Shown here in pieces: positions 39,096 through 48,970 of a stretch of 64,000 bases of DNA. The stretch lies in contig JAPKXR010000230.1 of NCBI GenBank assembly GCA_026394715.1, forward strand, positions 1-64,000, given 5' to 3'. The notes beneath the pieces were generated by a model. The model worked only from the letters and a program-made list of their open reading frames with translations. It was not told the DNA's origin and ran no database searches. The stretch is from Methanomicrobiales archaeon (GTDB taxonomy: Archaea > Halobacteriota > Methanomicrobia > Methanomicrobiales > Methanospirillaceae). Within the stretch, counting starts at the first letter, position 1; each line of letters starts with the position of its first letter. The translations under genes and the position numbers were made by a program.

Positions 39096-41159
39096 TCAAA
39101 GAAGCCCCGGGGCCCGTGTCCTGAACCGCTGCCATAATACACGGCCCATTACCCGGAATGTAAAATCCAGCTCGGTGAAACTTGGGATCTGGTGCTCTTT
39201 GAGTATTTTGCGGCCGATATCCATTGACTCTCCCCCAAGCAGGGTTGCAATAACCCGGTTGTCAGTACTCCCTGAAAAATTAAGGATCTGTCCGGCAAGA
39301 TTTTTTGATGTAAGGACCAGGTTTGGGAACCCGATAATAAATGCCATGTCCCATAGATCCCCATGCCTGGCGAGCACTTCAAAAGTCCTCTGGAACCTGA
39401 GTTCGTTTGCATCGCCGAGCAGATCGATCGGGTTCCCCTTGTTCCAGTATTCAGGCAGAAACTCGTTCATTTCCTCGATCACGTCAGGCGGAAGGTCGAC
39501 TATTTCTATACCATACCGCTCAGCATAGTCAGCTGAAAGGACTGCGAACCCCCCTGCATTGGTAATTACAACCGCCCTCTTACCTTTCGGGTACCGTTTC
39601 GGGTGGGCAAGCATCTGTGCCGCAAGAAATGCGCCGGTTAAAGTGTGGACTGTGATTGCCCCGGATCGGCGGAATGCTTCCATGTAGACCTCCCATGACC
39701 CGGATAATGAACCCGTATGGGAAGATGCCGCCTTTTGACCCCTTTCAGATGCCCCGGACTTGATCACGATTACAGGTTTTGTTTTTGAAACCTCACTGAC
39801 GACTTCCATAAATGCCTTCCCATCGGTGATCTGTTCGACATACAGGATAATGGCCTTTGTTTTTTCATCTTTCTCGACATACCGGAGGTAATCGAGGAAA
39901 TTTAAGTCAGCCTGGTTTCCCACCGATATCACGTTTGAAAACCCAAGGTCCTCGCTGATGCTCCAGTCGACAACGGTGTTGATAATCGCTCCGCTCTGGG
40001 AGATAAAGGCAATATTACCTTTTTTTGGGGACTGGTGAACATAGGTCGTATCAATACCCCGGGGTGGGATTATGATCCCGAGACAGTTCGGCCCTATAAT
40101 TCTCGTACCGTGTGCTCGTGCAATATCCATCACCCGGTTTTCAAGTGCCTTACCCCGATCTCCCATTTCCTTGAATCCCGCAGTGATGATCACCACCATG
40201 GGTATCCCTTTCCGGCCACATTCCTCGACCACATGTGGTACGTGGATTGAAGGCACAGTTACGACTGCGAGATCTACCGGTGCCGGGATATCCATTACCG
40301 ATGAATATGCCCTGATCCCCTGGATCTCCGATCGTTTATTGTTAACCGGGTAGAGCTGACCTGGAAAATGGAGGAGATTGTGCATTACTGCATATCCCAT
40401 CTTCGTTGAGTCCTGTGACGCACCGATTACGGCGACTGACCTGGGATTAAAATATTCAAGAGGTACCGGGGCACGTGTCACGGTGATTTGCTGGTCGATC
40501 TCATCGGTGAGGATGATCCGGGCGTCAACTGCACAGGCTCCATTTTCGTAGAGGCGGATTGGGTTGATGTCAAATTCCACCAAGTTCTCATTTTCCTCGA
40601 AGACCTGTGCGATAGCGAGGATAGTCCGGACAAGTGCTTCTTCATCACGGGGCTTTGCCCCGCGGTACCCGGCGATAAGGGGGTAGAAATTGATCTCGTG
40701 CACCATCTGCCTCACTTCTTCTTCAGTAATCGGGAGAATGCGTAACGTCACGTCCCTGACGAGTTCAACCATGGTACCTCCCATCCCGAACGTGAGGACT
40801 TTCCCAAAGGCAGGATCGGTTTTACCTCCGATGATCAGTTCAAGCCCGGGGTCTGCCTGTTTCTCAACAATTACACCCGTGATTTCTGCCATAGGATCGA
40901 ATGCTTTCGCCCCCTCGATGATCTTCACAAAAGCCTCCAGGGCCGCATTCCTGCTGCTGACTCCGACAATAACACCCCCGGCGTCGCTCTTATGGATAAT
41001 CTGGGGAGAGATAATCTTCATCACGACCGGATAACCAATACGGTCTGCCACTTCAGCAGCATCTTCCCCTTTCTGAACAATCTGGAATTCAGGAACTGGT
41101 ATCCCGTATTTTTTCAGGAGGTCATACCCTTCTGCCTCACTTAACATCTTCCGAGCCAT
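39096..41159 (-). CDS. ADP-forming acyl/acetyl-CoA synthetase, fused beta-alpha
   Basis: 687 residues. Interconverts acetyl-CoA (or another acyl-CoA), ADP and phosphate with acid, ATP and CoA. Order: ATP-grasp beta part first (about 1-225, with the HKSDAGG histidine), then the CoA-binding Rossmann domain (about 235-330, SVAVIGASQDS), a ligase domain with the phospho-histidine loop SSHTGSLSGS (about 490), and the last alpha domain (VITNAGGFAVLSADYA). The whole archaeal ACD is thus on one chain. Substrate not certain. A perfect inverted repeat lies over its promoter. Codirectional with an MFS carrier and an AMP-forming acetyl-CoA synthetase upstream. Confidence 0.88.
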   Translation of the reverse strand: MARKMLSEAEGYDLLKKYGIPVPEFQIVQKGEDAAEVADRIGYPVVMKIISPQIIHKSDAGGVIVGVSSRNAALEAFVKIIEGAKAFDPMAEITGVIVEKQADPGLELIIGGKTDPAFGKVLTFGMGGTMVELVRDVTLRILPITEEEVRQMVHEINFYPLIAGYRGAKPRDEEALVRTILAIAQVFEENENLVEFDINPIRLYENGACAVDARIILTDEIDQQITVTRAPVPLEYFNPRSVAVIGASQDSTKMGYAVMHNLLHFPGQLYPVNNKRSEIQGIRAYSSVMDIPAPVDLAVVTVPSIHVPHVVEECGRKGIPMVVIITAGFKEMGDRGKALENRVMDIARAHGTRIIGPNCLGIIIPPRGIDTTYVHQSPKKGNIAFISQSGAIINTVVDWSISEDLGFSNVISVGNQADLNFLDYLRYVEKDEKTKAIILYVEQITDGKAFMEVVSEVSKTKPVIVIKSGASERGQKAASSHTGSLSGSWEVYMEAFRRSGAITVHTLTGAFLAAQMLAHPKRYPKGKRAVVITNAGGFAVLSADYAERYGIEIVDLPPDVIEEMNEFLPEYWNKGNPIDLLGDANELRFQRTFEVLARHGDLWDMAFIIGFPNLVLTSKNLAGQILNFSGSTDNRVIATLLGGESMDIGRKILKEHQIPSFTELDFTFRVMGRVLWQRFRTRAPGLL

Positions 41160-41872
41160 TGTTTAAAACCTGTAATCAATTCGTATGAAATCTGGTATAG
41201 TACCAGATCAGTGGTTAAACAGGAGAACCTCACTAATTAACGAAGTTCTTATGTATACTTGACGATTAAAGCTGGTTAATGACTGGATTTAAATTTACTG
41301 GTATCCCTGTATCATCATCAGCACCTAATTATCGCTCTGTTGTAAAAATTGGGCTAAATTCGATGGAATTAAGCTATAGTTGGAGGACATGGGATCCCCC
41401 CCATGCAGGTCATTTTTCCAAGATACACGCAGCCTACAAAAATGTCTCGTTACTAATTCCTGCTGTAATTGAACAGTACATCATCATATTACCCTAAAAT
41501 TCAAGGTGAAATCCATTTTGGATAACCTAAACTATGTGGATCATCATGGCCGAAGGTGGTAATGTATCAGGCCGTATATGAGTGTAAAATTTATAGAAAA
41601 CGGGCTGGCAATGCCCTGGATGCCGATAATATCAATTAGTAGAAGACAGAAAGGGGTGGAACCCCTCATTGCCCACTCCCATTAAGATACTGTTTGGGAT
41701 GGGTTTCCCTAAGGCTCATTAAATACAGAGTTCTGGTGTTCCTTTCTTTCCCAACCGGGGTCGCCAATGCTGAGCGGGCGGAGCCCCCGGGAGCGTGGAT
41801 AAATTTCGGAAGGGTCCTAATAGACACGATAGTTGTAGAGGATGTCAAAAGGGCCCAAATCTTTTAAAAAAA
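41160..41872. other. Intergenic region with a short TetR-gene-like remnant
   Basis: 713 bases without a convincing gene. It holds the ADP-forming synthetase promoter with its inverted repeat (41191-41207). At 41593-41620 it matches 25 of 28 bases of the end of the TetR gene (38424-38451), in an arrangement that would encode IENGLAMPW. Short frames at 41279-41497 and elsewhere look like chance. Confidence 0.5.
41191..41207. promoter_or_regulatory. Candidate operator over the ADP-forming synthetase promoter
   Basis: TCTGGTA-TAG-TACCAGA, perfect seven-base arms around three bases, 32-48 bases before the ATG. The centre reads ACTATACC on the coding strand, a plausible TATA box, so a bound repressor would block TBP. 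The regulator is unknown. Confidence 0.5.
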
Positions 41873-43138
41873 TTATTCTGGTGCCGGAGCCCTGGGGGGC
41901 TTCAGCAAGGCAAAGGCGATCACAATGCCGACGACGGCAAGTGCAAGCACGTACGGGAACACACCAAGGTACGAGCCAGTGGACGTCTTGATGAACCCGG
42001 CAAGTTGCGGCCCGGCAATTGCACCTGCTCCATAGGCAAGGAAAATAACTCCGTAGCACCGCGGGTAGTCACCCGTGCCGAAATAGCTGCCGGTAGTCGT
42101 TGGAGCGATGGCGAGCCATCCCCCGAGGCATCCCCAGAGCACGGCAAATGCAATAATATATACGAATACGGACTGGACCTGCCACATCACCAGGGATGCC
42201 AGCGCAATGAGGGCAAAGGACACCATCGCTGCATTTCTTGGGGTGAACTTATCCGTCAGTGCACCAAAGGCGGGCCGCCCAAAACCATTGAAGACGGCAA
42301 AGAACCCGACAAGCATGGTGGCAAGTCCTGTCTCAATGCCTACGTCGGTACCTACCGGTTTTGCAATTGATATGGCCATCAGTCCGGCCAGACAACCGAT
42401 GAAGAAGCAGGCCCATAAAGCATAAAATGATGACGTTTTGAGCATCTGCGACCGGTTGAATTCACAGGCGACCTGCTGACCTGCCACTGGTGCCGGGGGC
42501 ACCCACCCTGCGGGTTTCCACCCTGTTTTCGGGAATTTGAGGGGCAAGGCCAACAATATTATTAAGATGATCATCGCAACCCCGAAGATCCTGAAGGTAT
42601 TCATCACGCCATAGGTACTAATGAAATAACCTGCAAGGTTGGCCGTAATGAGTGCAGAGAACCCGAACCCGAGGACTGTCAGGCCGACAGCGAGCCCCCG
42701 TCGGTCCGGGAACCAGCGAGCCGATACTGCAATCGGCACACCGTAGGCAATACCGACCCCGACACCCCCGATTATCCCATACACTACGTAGAGCATCGGG
42801 ACAGATGTAGCGAACGATGCCAGGAGCCAGCCAAGGCCTGTCAGTACCCCGCCGACGATTGTCACATTCCGGGGGCCGTACTGTTCTATGTATTTCCCGG
42901 TAAATGGCATTGCGATGGCAAAGAATGCCAGAAATACTGAGAATGGCAGCAGTATATCACTTGCCGTAATCTGCAGGCCCAGCGTGCCGGTAAAATATTC
43001 GGTGAGCGGCTTGACAAAGACGCTCCATGAATAGATCGAACCCAGGCATAGGTTGATTGCCATACCGAGTATGACTAGAATCCATCGGCCTTTTTCCGGC
43101 TCCATTCCAAATAGTTTTTCTGTTGGAGTTTCACTCAT
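41873..43138 (-). CDS. OFA-family MFS transporter (oxalate/formate antiporter type)
   Basis: 421 residues, 12 predicted membrane segments. Family features: LCLGSIYSWSVFVKPL in helix 1, AIAMPFTGKYIEQYGPRNVTIVGG in the first loop, ARWFPDRRGLAVGLTV, and GFGRPAFGALTDKF in the second half. OFA carriers move small carboxylates such as oxalate, formate or lactate. It lies between two acyl-CoA synthetases, which suggests acetate or a related monocarboxylate here. The nearest upstream gene is acsA, 59 bases away, so cotranscription is likely. Confidence 0.85.
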   Translation of the reverse strand: MSETPTEKLFGMEPEKGRWILVILGMAINLCLGSIYSWSVFVKPLTEYFTGTLGLQITASDILLPFSVFLAFFAIAMPFTGKYIEQYGPRNVTIVGGVLTGLGWLLASFATSVPMLYVVYGIIGGVGVGIAYGVPIAVSARWFPDRRGLAVGLTVLGFGFSALITANLAGYFISTYGVMNTFRIFGVAMIILIILLALPLKFPKTGWKPAGWVPPAPVAGQQVACEFNRSQMLKTSSFYALWACFFIGCLAGLMAISIAKPVGTDVGIETGLATMLVGFFAVFNGFGRPAFGALTDKFTPRNAAMVSFALIALASLVMWQVQSVFVYIIAFAVLWGCLGGWLAIAPTTTGSYFGTGDYPRCYGVIFLAYGAGAIAGPQLAGFIKTSTGSYLGVFPYVLALAVVGIVIAFALLKPPRAPAPE

Positions 43139-43197
43139 AATCCAATCCTCCGTTACTGAACCTGATTTTTTCGTCCTGAAATAATTGATTGAGACGG

Positions 43198-45093
43198 TTA
43201 TTCATCAAGGGTTGAGACATCACCGGGGTCAATACCCATCTCTTTCGCCTTGAGCACCCGCCGCATGATCTTGCCACTACGGGTCTTTGGAAGTTTATCC
43301 ACAAATTCTATCTCCTGCGGTACCGCGATTGGGCCGATCGTCATCCGGACATGGTACATCAGGTCCTGCCTCAGCTTATCACTCGGCTCGTGCCCGATCC
43401 TGAGAATTACAAAGGCCTTGATAGAATTTCCCTTGACGAAATCGGGCTTCCCGATAACTGCTGATTCGGCAACCGCGTGGTGGGAAACAAGTGCGCTCTC
43501 CACTTCAGCAGTCCCGATATTGTGGCCGGCAACGATGATAATGTCATCAGACCTGCCGAGAATCATGATGTAACCATCTTTTCCCTTGACAGCCAGGTCA
43601 CCAACGGTGTAGACCCCGTCAATGGTGTACCAGTATTTGCGGTAGCGGTCATCATCCCCGTATACCGTCCGGAGCATGGAGGGCCAGGGTGACTTGACAA
43701 CGAGGAACCCACCTGTCCCGGGCTTGACAGAATTACCGTCTTTATCGACAACGTCTGCTTCCACACCAGGGATTGGCAGACCCGCGAAACCCGGACGCAT
43801 CGGCTCGCCGAGCATCGTGGTAATCATGTGCATCCCTGTCTCCGTCTGCCACCACGTATCAAGGATCGGGCACTTTTTCTTCCCTATTACCTGGTAGTAC
43901 CATTCGAATGCTTCGGGGTTCAGCGGTTCCCCCACAGAACCGATAATGCGGAGCGAGCTCAGGTCGTATTTGTCCGGCCAGGTCTCGCCCATTTTCATGA
44001 ACATCCGAATCGCCGTTGGAGCGGTGTAGAAGATCGTGACCTTCTGTTCTTCGATAAGAGACCAGTAACTTCCGGCATCGGGGTAATCAGGGGTCAGTTC
44101 CGACATGAAGACGGTTGCCCCGACTGCGAGTGGTCCGTACACGATATAGCTGTGGCCCGTGATCCAGCCGGGGTCTGCAGTACACCAGAAAATATCGCTA
44201 TCCTTGATATCGAATACATATTTACTGGTATAGTAGGTGCCCACCATGTACCCGCCGCAGGTATGCACAATTCCTTTCGGTTTCCCGGTGGACCCGCTGG
44301 TATACAGGGTAAACAGGGTGTCTTCGGCATCCATTACTTCAGCCGGACATTCAGCCGGCACTCCCCTCATCATCTCGTAGAAGTCAAGTTCAAGGTTTGG
44401 ACGGAGTTCAACCTGCGGGCTCTGCCGCCGGAGAACAATGACGTGCTCAACGGAAGATGAGTTGATAATGGCCTCTTCCACGATTGATTTCAGCTGGATG
44501 ACCTTTCCCCTCCTGATGCTGACATCAGCGGTGATAACGACCTTTGCTTCTGCATCCTGTATCCGCATATTGAGTGCAGCAGCACCAAAGCCGCCAAATA
44601 CCACACTATGGACTGCACCGATCCGGGCACATGCGAGCATTGCAATGACCTGTTCCGGCACGAGCGGCATATAGATACAAACGCGGTCTCCTTTCGTCAC
44701 ACCAATCTTTTTCAGGACGTTCGCAAACCGCATTACACACGAGAGCAACTGCTGGTACGTGTAAATCTTCTCAGCACCATTTTCTCCTCTCCAGATCAAC
44801 GCAGCCTTGTTCCGCCGGTCTCCGGAGACATGCCGGTCAAGACAGTTTGCCGTGATGTTCAGCTTGGCGTTGGTAAACCACTTTGCATACGGGTAGTCCA
44901 GTTCCTTGACCTTATCCCATGGCTGGACCCACTCGAGTTCATGGGCCATCTTACTCCAGAATGCATCCTGATCTTTCAGAAATTCATCATATGCAGTCCG
45001 GTAGTCGCCCAGCCAGGAATTCTTTTTGTAACGAGGGTCAGGTGCATACGACTTGACATCCTCGACGAGTTTCACATCGAAATCCTCGGTCAT
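43198..45093 (-). CDS. acsA: Acetyl-CoA synthetase, AMP-forming
   Basis: 631 residues. Activates acetate with ATP to acetyl-CoA, AMP and PPi. ANL superfamily blocks: [13 protein letters not shown] (P-loop-like, about residue 265), the DTWWQTETG block, ILGRSDD hinge, and the acetylation-site lysine in [11 protein letters not shown] near the C-terminus. Full-length, with the usual N-terminal ACAS domain. PPi produced here could feed the membrane pyrophosphatase at 5130. First gene before the OFA carrier. Upstream 275 bases are AT-rich. Confidence 0.94.
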   Translation of the reverse strand: MTEDFDVKLVEDVKSYAPDPRYKKNSWLGDYRTAYDEFLKDQDAFWSKMAHELEWVQPWDKVKELDYPYAKWFTNAKLNITANCLDRHVSGDRRNKAALIWRGENGAEKIYTYQQLLSCVMRFANVLKKIGVTKGDRVCIYMPLVPEQVIAMLACARIGAVHSVVFGGFGAAALNMRIQDAEAKVVITADVSIRRGKVIQLKSIVEEAIINSSSVEHVIVLRRQSPQVELRPNLELDFYEMMRGVPAECPAEVMDAEDTLFTLYTSGSTGKPKGIVHTCGGYMVGTYYTSKYVFDIKDSDIFWCTADPGWITGHSYIVYGPLAVGATVFMSELTPDYPDAGSYWSLIEEQKVTIFYTAPTAIRMFMKMGETWPDKYDLSSLRIIGSVGEPLNPEAFEWYYQVIGKKKCPILDTWWQTETGMHMITTMLGEPMRPGFAGLPIPGVEADVVDKDGNSVKPGTGGFLVVKSPWPSMLRTVYGDDDRYRKYWYTIDGVYTVGDLAVKGKDGYIMILGRSDDIIIVAGHNIGTAEVESALVSHHAVAESAVIGKPDFVKGNSIKAFVILRIGHEPSDKLRQDLMYHVRMTIGPIAVPQEIEFVDKLPKTRSGKIMRRVLKAKEMGIDPGDVSTLDE

Positions 45094-45312
45094 GTATCAT
45101 TCACCGATTTAACATTATTAATCATGATAAATATCTATTTATATTTTTTTAAATTCTTATCCTCAAGGTCATTCAGCGACATATCAGATAGATGTTTAGG
45201 TGAACTAACCCTGATGCGGGATAAAATTGGATTAAGGAAAACAATATGCAGGTCCACGCTCCCATTTACCTTGATTACACTGCTATTTTCTAAAATTCCC
45301 TGATTATAATAA

Positions 45313-45327
45313 GATTGCAATCATGAT
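45313..45327. promoter_or_regulatory. Overlapping palindromes before argC
   Basis: GATTGCAATC (perfect, 45313-45322) overlaps ATCATGAT (perfect, 45320-45327), about 45 bases before the argC ATG and close to the expected promoter. Also framed by TGATT...AATCA. Candidate operator for the arginine genes; no regulator identified. Confidence 0.35.
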
Positions 45328-45368
45328 CCCCTAAAAAGCATTAAGTTTTTACAATTGAATAGTATGGT

Positions 45369-46355
45369 ATGAACGTTGCGATCATCGGTGCCTCGGGATA
45401 TACTGGTGGAGAACTGATCCGTCTCCTCCTGATGCACTCATCCGCAGAAGTCACCTGTGCGACCTCGCGCAAACTTGCGGGGACTCCGGTTGTGAAAGAG
45501 CACCCCCACCTGAAAGGCCGGATTGACCTTCGGTTTGAAAACCCATCCGCCGAAGATATTGACGTAGATTTTGCGTTTCTTGCCGTCCCCCATACCGCGG
45601 CGAAGAGCTACGCCGCTCCGCTGCTTGATCGCGGGATCAAAATTGTCGACCTGAGTGCGGATTACCGGCTTCCAAAAGACGTATATGAGAAGGTCTACGA
45701 GGTCCCCCATACCGCATATTTCGAGTGCCCTTATGGGATCCCCGAACTGCATCGTGAGGCCTATGGGCCTGCCCGGTTTATTTCCAATCCTGGTTGCTTC
45801 CCGACGGGAGCGACGCTGGCCGCAGCGCCCCTGGCAGGTCGTGCCCATACGATAATCTACGACTCAAAGACGGGTGTCAGCGGGGCCGGGGATAACCCGT
45901 CGGCAACGACACACTACCCGAATGTCGCGGACAATATCAATCCCTACAAATGGACCTCCCACCGGCACCTTGCCGAGATGCGCATGGAGGCCTCACGCCT
46001 CGGTTCCTCTGCAAAAGTGTATTTCACTCCCCATCTTGTTCCTGTTACCCGTGGGATACTGACGACGGCCCACATTCTCCTCAAAGAGCCTATGGGGCAG
46101 GAAGAAGTGGAGAAATGTTACCATGACTTCTACAAGGGTGAATATTTCATCCGGCACCAGAAACCCATGCTGGCGACCGTCAGGGGATCCAACTTCTGTG
46201 ATATCATGGTCGAGAGCGAAGGTGAACGGGTCGTGGCCGTATCGGCAATTGATAATCTCGTCAAGGGTGCGAGTGGCCAGGCGATACAGAATATGAATAT
46301 TATGTGTGGGTTCGCTGAAAATGACGGGCTCCGCGGAGCTGGCATGTTTCCATGA
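45369..46355 (+). CDS. argC: N-acetyl-gamma-glutamyl-phosphate reductase
   Basis: 328 residues. NADPH-dependent third step of arginine synthesis. Opening [16 protein letters not shown] binds NADP; the catalytic cysteine is C143 in [16 protein letters not shown] supplies the active-site histidine. Length is normal. The ATG at 45369 has no ribosome site, which suggests a short or absent leader. It heads argC-CBS-argJ-argB. Confidence 0.94.
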   Translation: MNVAIIGASGYTGGELIRLLLMHSSAEVTCATSRKLAGTPVVKEHPHLKGRIDLRFENPSAEDIDVDFAFLAVPHTAAKSYAAPLLDRGIKIVDLSADYRLPKDVYEKVYEVPHTAYFECPYGIPELHREAYGPARFISNPGCFPTGATLAAAPLAGRAHTIIYDSKTGVSGAGDNPSATTHYPNVADNINPYKWTSHRHLAEMRMEASRLGSSAKVYFTPHLVPVTRGILTTAHILLKEPMGQEEVEKCYHDFYKGEYFIRHQKPMLATVRGSNFCDIMVESEGERVVAVSAIDNLVKGASGQAIQNMNIMCGFAENDGLRGAGMFP

Positions 46356-46366
46356 GGTGAGAAGAA

Positions 46367-46852
46367 GTGAACGTTTCAGAAGTAATGACAAAAAACCCGG
46401 TTATTGTATCGGTCAATGATACCGTCCGAAAGGTTGCGGGATTGCTGAAAAAAAACCGTATTGGCGGCATTCCGGTAATGGATGACGGTGTGCTTGTAGG
46501 GATGGTCACCGACACGGATATTGTGAACCTCCTGGAGACCGGCCAGATATCAGACGACCTCTGGCTCCCGTCCCCGCTGGAAATCATAGAAGTCCCTATC
46601 CGCGAGATGATTAACTGGGAAAAGACAAAGAAGGCATTGACCCACATTGGCGATGAAAAAGTCGGGAACATCATGAGTCACCCGGCAATCACTATTGCTT
46701 CAGGTGCTGATATCGAGGAGGCCGCAGCAGTGATGCACAAGGAACAAGTTGCCCGCCTTCCGGTGTTGGACGGTCGGAGACTCGTCGGCATTATCACCCA
46801 TACCGATATAGTCCAGGGGATCGGATGCAGTTTCGATCAGGCAGACCGGTAA
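46367..46852 (+). CDS. CBS-domain pair protein inside the arginine operon
   Basis: 161 residues, almost entirely one CBS pair (about 7-60 and 98-152): VMTKNPVIVSVNDTVRKVAGLLKK and IMSHPAITIASGADIEEAAAVMHK, each followed by a GIPVMDD or RLPVLDG strand and a GMVTDTDIV or GIITHTDIV block. Such stand-alone pairs bind adenine nucleotides or S-adenosyl compounds and regulate partners. GTG start with GAGGTGA seven bases before it, 11 bases after argC; its end lies 20 bases before the argJ ATG. A nucleotide-sensing role in arginine synthesis is inferred from position. Confidence 0.85.
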   Translation: MNVSEVMTKNPVIVSVNDTVRKVAGLLKKNRIGGIPVMDDGVLVGMVTDTDIVNLLETGQISDDLWLPSPLEIIEVPIREMINWEKTKKALTHIGDEKVGNIMSHPAITIASGADIEEAAAVMHKEQVARLPVLDGRRLVGIITHTDIVQGIGCSFDQADR

Positions 46853-46872
46853 TCCCCCGGAGGGAAGTTGCG

Positions 46873-48024
46873 ATGAAAAGTATCTGTGGTGTCGAAGGAG
46901 TGAAAGCTGCCGGGGTAAAGGAAGGGAAATATGGTCTCACCCTCATCCAGGCAGAAGGGACTGCGGCCGGAGTTTTCACTTCGAACATCATGAAAGCTCC
47001 CCCCATTGTCCTGATGCAGGAAAGGATTGTTGCGGGAAAACTTAATGCCGTGATCGCAAACAGCGGTTGTGCCAACGCATATACCGGAGACCGCGGGTAC
47101 CAGGACGCAGTGGCAATGGCAGAGATTGCTGCAGGAGAACTGGGCCTGGATGCCACCGGGATTGGTGTTGCAAGCACCGGGGTAATCGGGCGTTACCTCG
47201 ATATTCCCCTGATTATGCGGCAGACGAAGGAGATTGCCCCGCGTCTTGAACGCAGTGCGTCAGCTGAAATACAGGCGGCGAAGGGGATCATGACCACCGA
47301 TTTATTTGAGAAACATGCTCTCGTTCAGCGGGAGGCATTTTCTGTCGGAGGGATTACGAAAGGCAGCGGGATGATCGCTCCCAATATGGGCACCATGCTC
47401 GCGTTTATCTATACTGACGCCGAAGTCAGCGCCGGAGACCTCCAGGCCTCTTTAAAACTCGCGGTGAGGCGGACGTTCAACCGGGTCGTAGTGGACGGCG
47501 ATGAGAGTACCAACGATATCGCACTCTGCACATCGACGGGGTTACGGGGTCGCGTAAACCTGCAGGAGTTCCAGAAGGCACTTGAAGAGTGCTGCCGATC
47601 TCTGGCCATGCAGATCGCGATCGATGGTGAAGGTGCGACGAAATTGCTTGAAGTCACGGTCACGGGTGCACCGTCTGAAGAATCAGCCTCAGCAGTGGCA
47701 AAGACTATCCTGGCCTCCCCGCTTGTTAAGACAGCTGTCTATGGCCAGGATCCTAATTGGGGCCGGGTGGTTGCTGCGGCCGGGCGTTCGGGCGTCAGGT
47801 TTGACCCGTACGCGGTCTCACTCTGGATCTCGGACGGGTCCGGTCGTGCGGAACTTGTCAGGTCCGGCGAGATCGTTGTTGACCTGGCACTTGCCAAATC
47901 CCTGATGGCAGGAAAAAAAGTGATATTTGAACTGGACCTCGATGCAGGTGAGGGGACGGCACCTGCATGGGGATGTGACCTGACGGAAAAATATGTTGAA
48001 ATTAACGGGAGGTATACGACATGA
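46873..48024 (+). CDS. argJ: Glutamate N-acetyltransferase / bifunctional ArgJ
   Basis: 383 residues. Transfers acetyl from N-acetylornithine to glutamate (and in bifunctional forms from acetyl-CoA). Self-cleaves before the nucleophilic threonine, here T174 in [16 protein letters not shown]; the residue before it is glycine where alanine is usual. [17 protein letters not shown] and the QDPNWGR block are intact. GGAGGG nine bases before the ATG fixes the start and rules out the longer frame from 46825. Overlaps argB by four bases. Confidence 0.93.
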   Translation: MKSICGVEGVKAAGVKEGKYGLTLIQAEGTAAGVFTSNIMKAPPIVLMQERIVAGKLNAVIANSGCANAYTGDRGYQDAVAMAEIAAGELGLDATGIGVASTGVIGRYLDIPLIMRQTKEIAPRLERSASAEIQAAKGIMTTDLFEKHALVQREAFSVGGITKGSGMIAPNMGTMLAFIYTDAEVSAGDLQASLKLAVRRTFNRVVVDGDESTNDIALCTSTGLRGRVNLQEFQKALEECCRSLAMQIAIDGEGATKLLEVTVTGAPSEESASAVAKTILASPLVKTAVYGQDPNWGRVVAAAGRSGVRFDPYAVSLWISDGSGRAELVRSGEIVVDLALAKSLMAGKKVIFELDLDAGEGTAPAWGCDLTEKYVEINGRYTT

Positions 48025-48935
48025 AACGTGAAGAGGTGCTCACCGAAGCACTCCCCTATATACAGCAGTTCCATGGCAAGACCATGGTGATCAAGCTGGG
48101 TGGTCATGCGATGGTGGACCCGGATGTACTGGAGGACGCGATAAAAGATGCCGTCCTCCTGCAACTGGTCGGAATCAGGGTTGTCCTCGTGCATGGTGGA
48201 GGTCCTGAGATCACCGATAAGATGAAAGCCATGGGGAAAGAACCCAAATTCGTTGCGGGTCTCCGTATCACTGACCACGAAACCCTCGAAATTGCCCAGA
48301 TGGTATTGGTGGGGAAGATTAATACCGGGATAGTATCTTTGATCGCCAAGTCAGGTGGCCGGGGAATCGGTGTCTCCGGAAATGACGGTGACCTGATTAT
48401 TGCGAAAAAAATGGGCCTTCAGAAGGTTACGGTCGCAGGGAAGGAGCAGGAGGTCGACCTTGGCCATGTCGGAGAGATCGAGGTAGTTGATCCCGCGTTG
48501 CTCAACACCCTTCTCGATAACAAGTATATCCCCGTATTGGCACCGATTGCAATAGACCGGAGCGGCCAGAACCTGAACATCAATGCAGATACTGCCGCCG
48601 GTGACATTGCAGTCGCATTGAACGCCTACAAATTAATCAACATGACTGATGTCGATGGCGTGATGGATCGGGAGAGGACAAAAGTCTACCGCAGGCTTGC
48701 CCTCGATGAGGCGAAGGAAATGATGGCACAGGGGGTCATCAGTGAAGGAATGATCCCGAAGGTGACATCGTTAATCGATGCGGTGAGTCGGGGTGTCCGG
48801 TTTGCCCATATTGTGAATGGGAATATCCGCCATAATCTTCTCCTTGAGCTCTTCACCGATGAAGGCATCGGCACCATGGTGACCGAAAAGAAGGTGCCCT
48901 ATGGAGATAAGCGTATTAAGGCTGGCAGGAGATAA
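48021..48935 (+). CDS. argB: N-acetylglutamate kinase
   Basis: 304 residues. Phosphorylates N-acetylglutamate, second step of arginine synthesis. VIKLGGHAM phosphate loop, [12 protein letters not shown] and [12 protein letters not shown] with catalytic lysine and aspartate. The C-terminal region with [25 protein letters not shown] is typical. Coupled to argJ through ATGA. An N-terminal helix of about 18 residues, as in arginine-sensitive kinases, is present, so feedback inhibition is possible. Confidence 0.94.
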   Translation: MKREEVLTEALPYIQQFHGKTMVIKLGGHAMVDPDVLEDAIKDAVLLQLVGIRVVLVHGGGPEITDKMKAMGKEPKFVAGLRITDHETLEIAQMVLVGKINTGIVSLIAKSGGRGIGVSGNDGDLIIAKKMGLQKVTVAGKEQEVDLGHVGEIEVVDPALLNTLLDNKYIPVLAPIAIDRSGQNLNINADTAAGDIAVALNAYKLINMTDVDGVMDRERTKVYRRLALDEAKEMMAQGVISEGMIPKVTSLIDAVSRGVRFAHIVNGNIRHNLLLELFTDEGIGTMVTEKKVPYGDKRIKAGRR

Positions 48936-48970
48936 CTGGTAATCACAATTCCAGAGTCCCCCGGTGTCCC

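Noticed and set aside
41279-41497. 72-residue open frame before the OFA carrier
   Set aside because: No ribosome site, no recognisable sequence, and it overlaps a decayed region.
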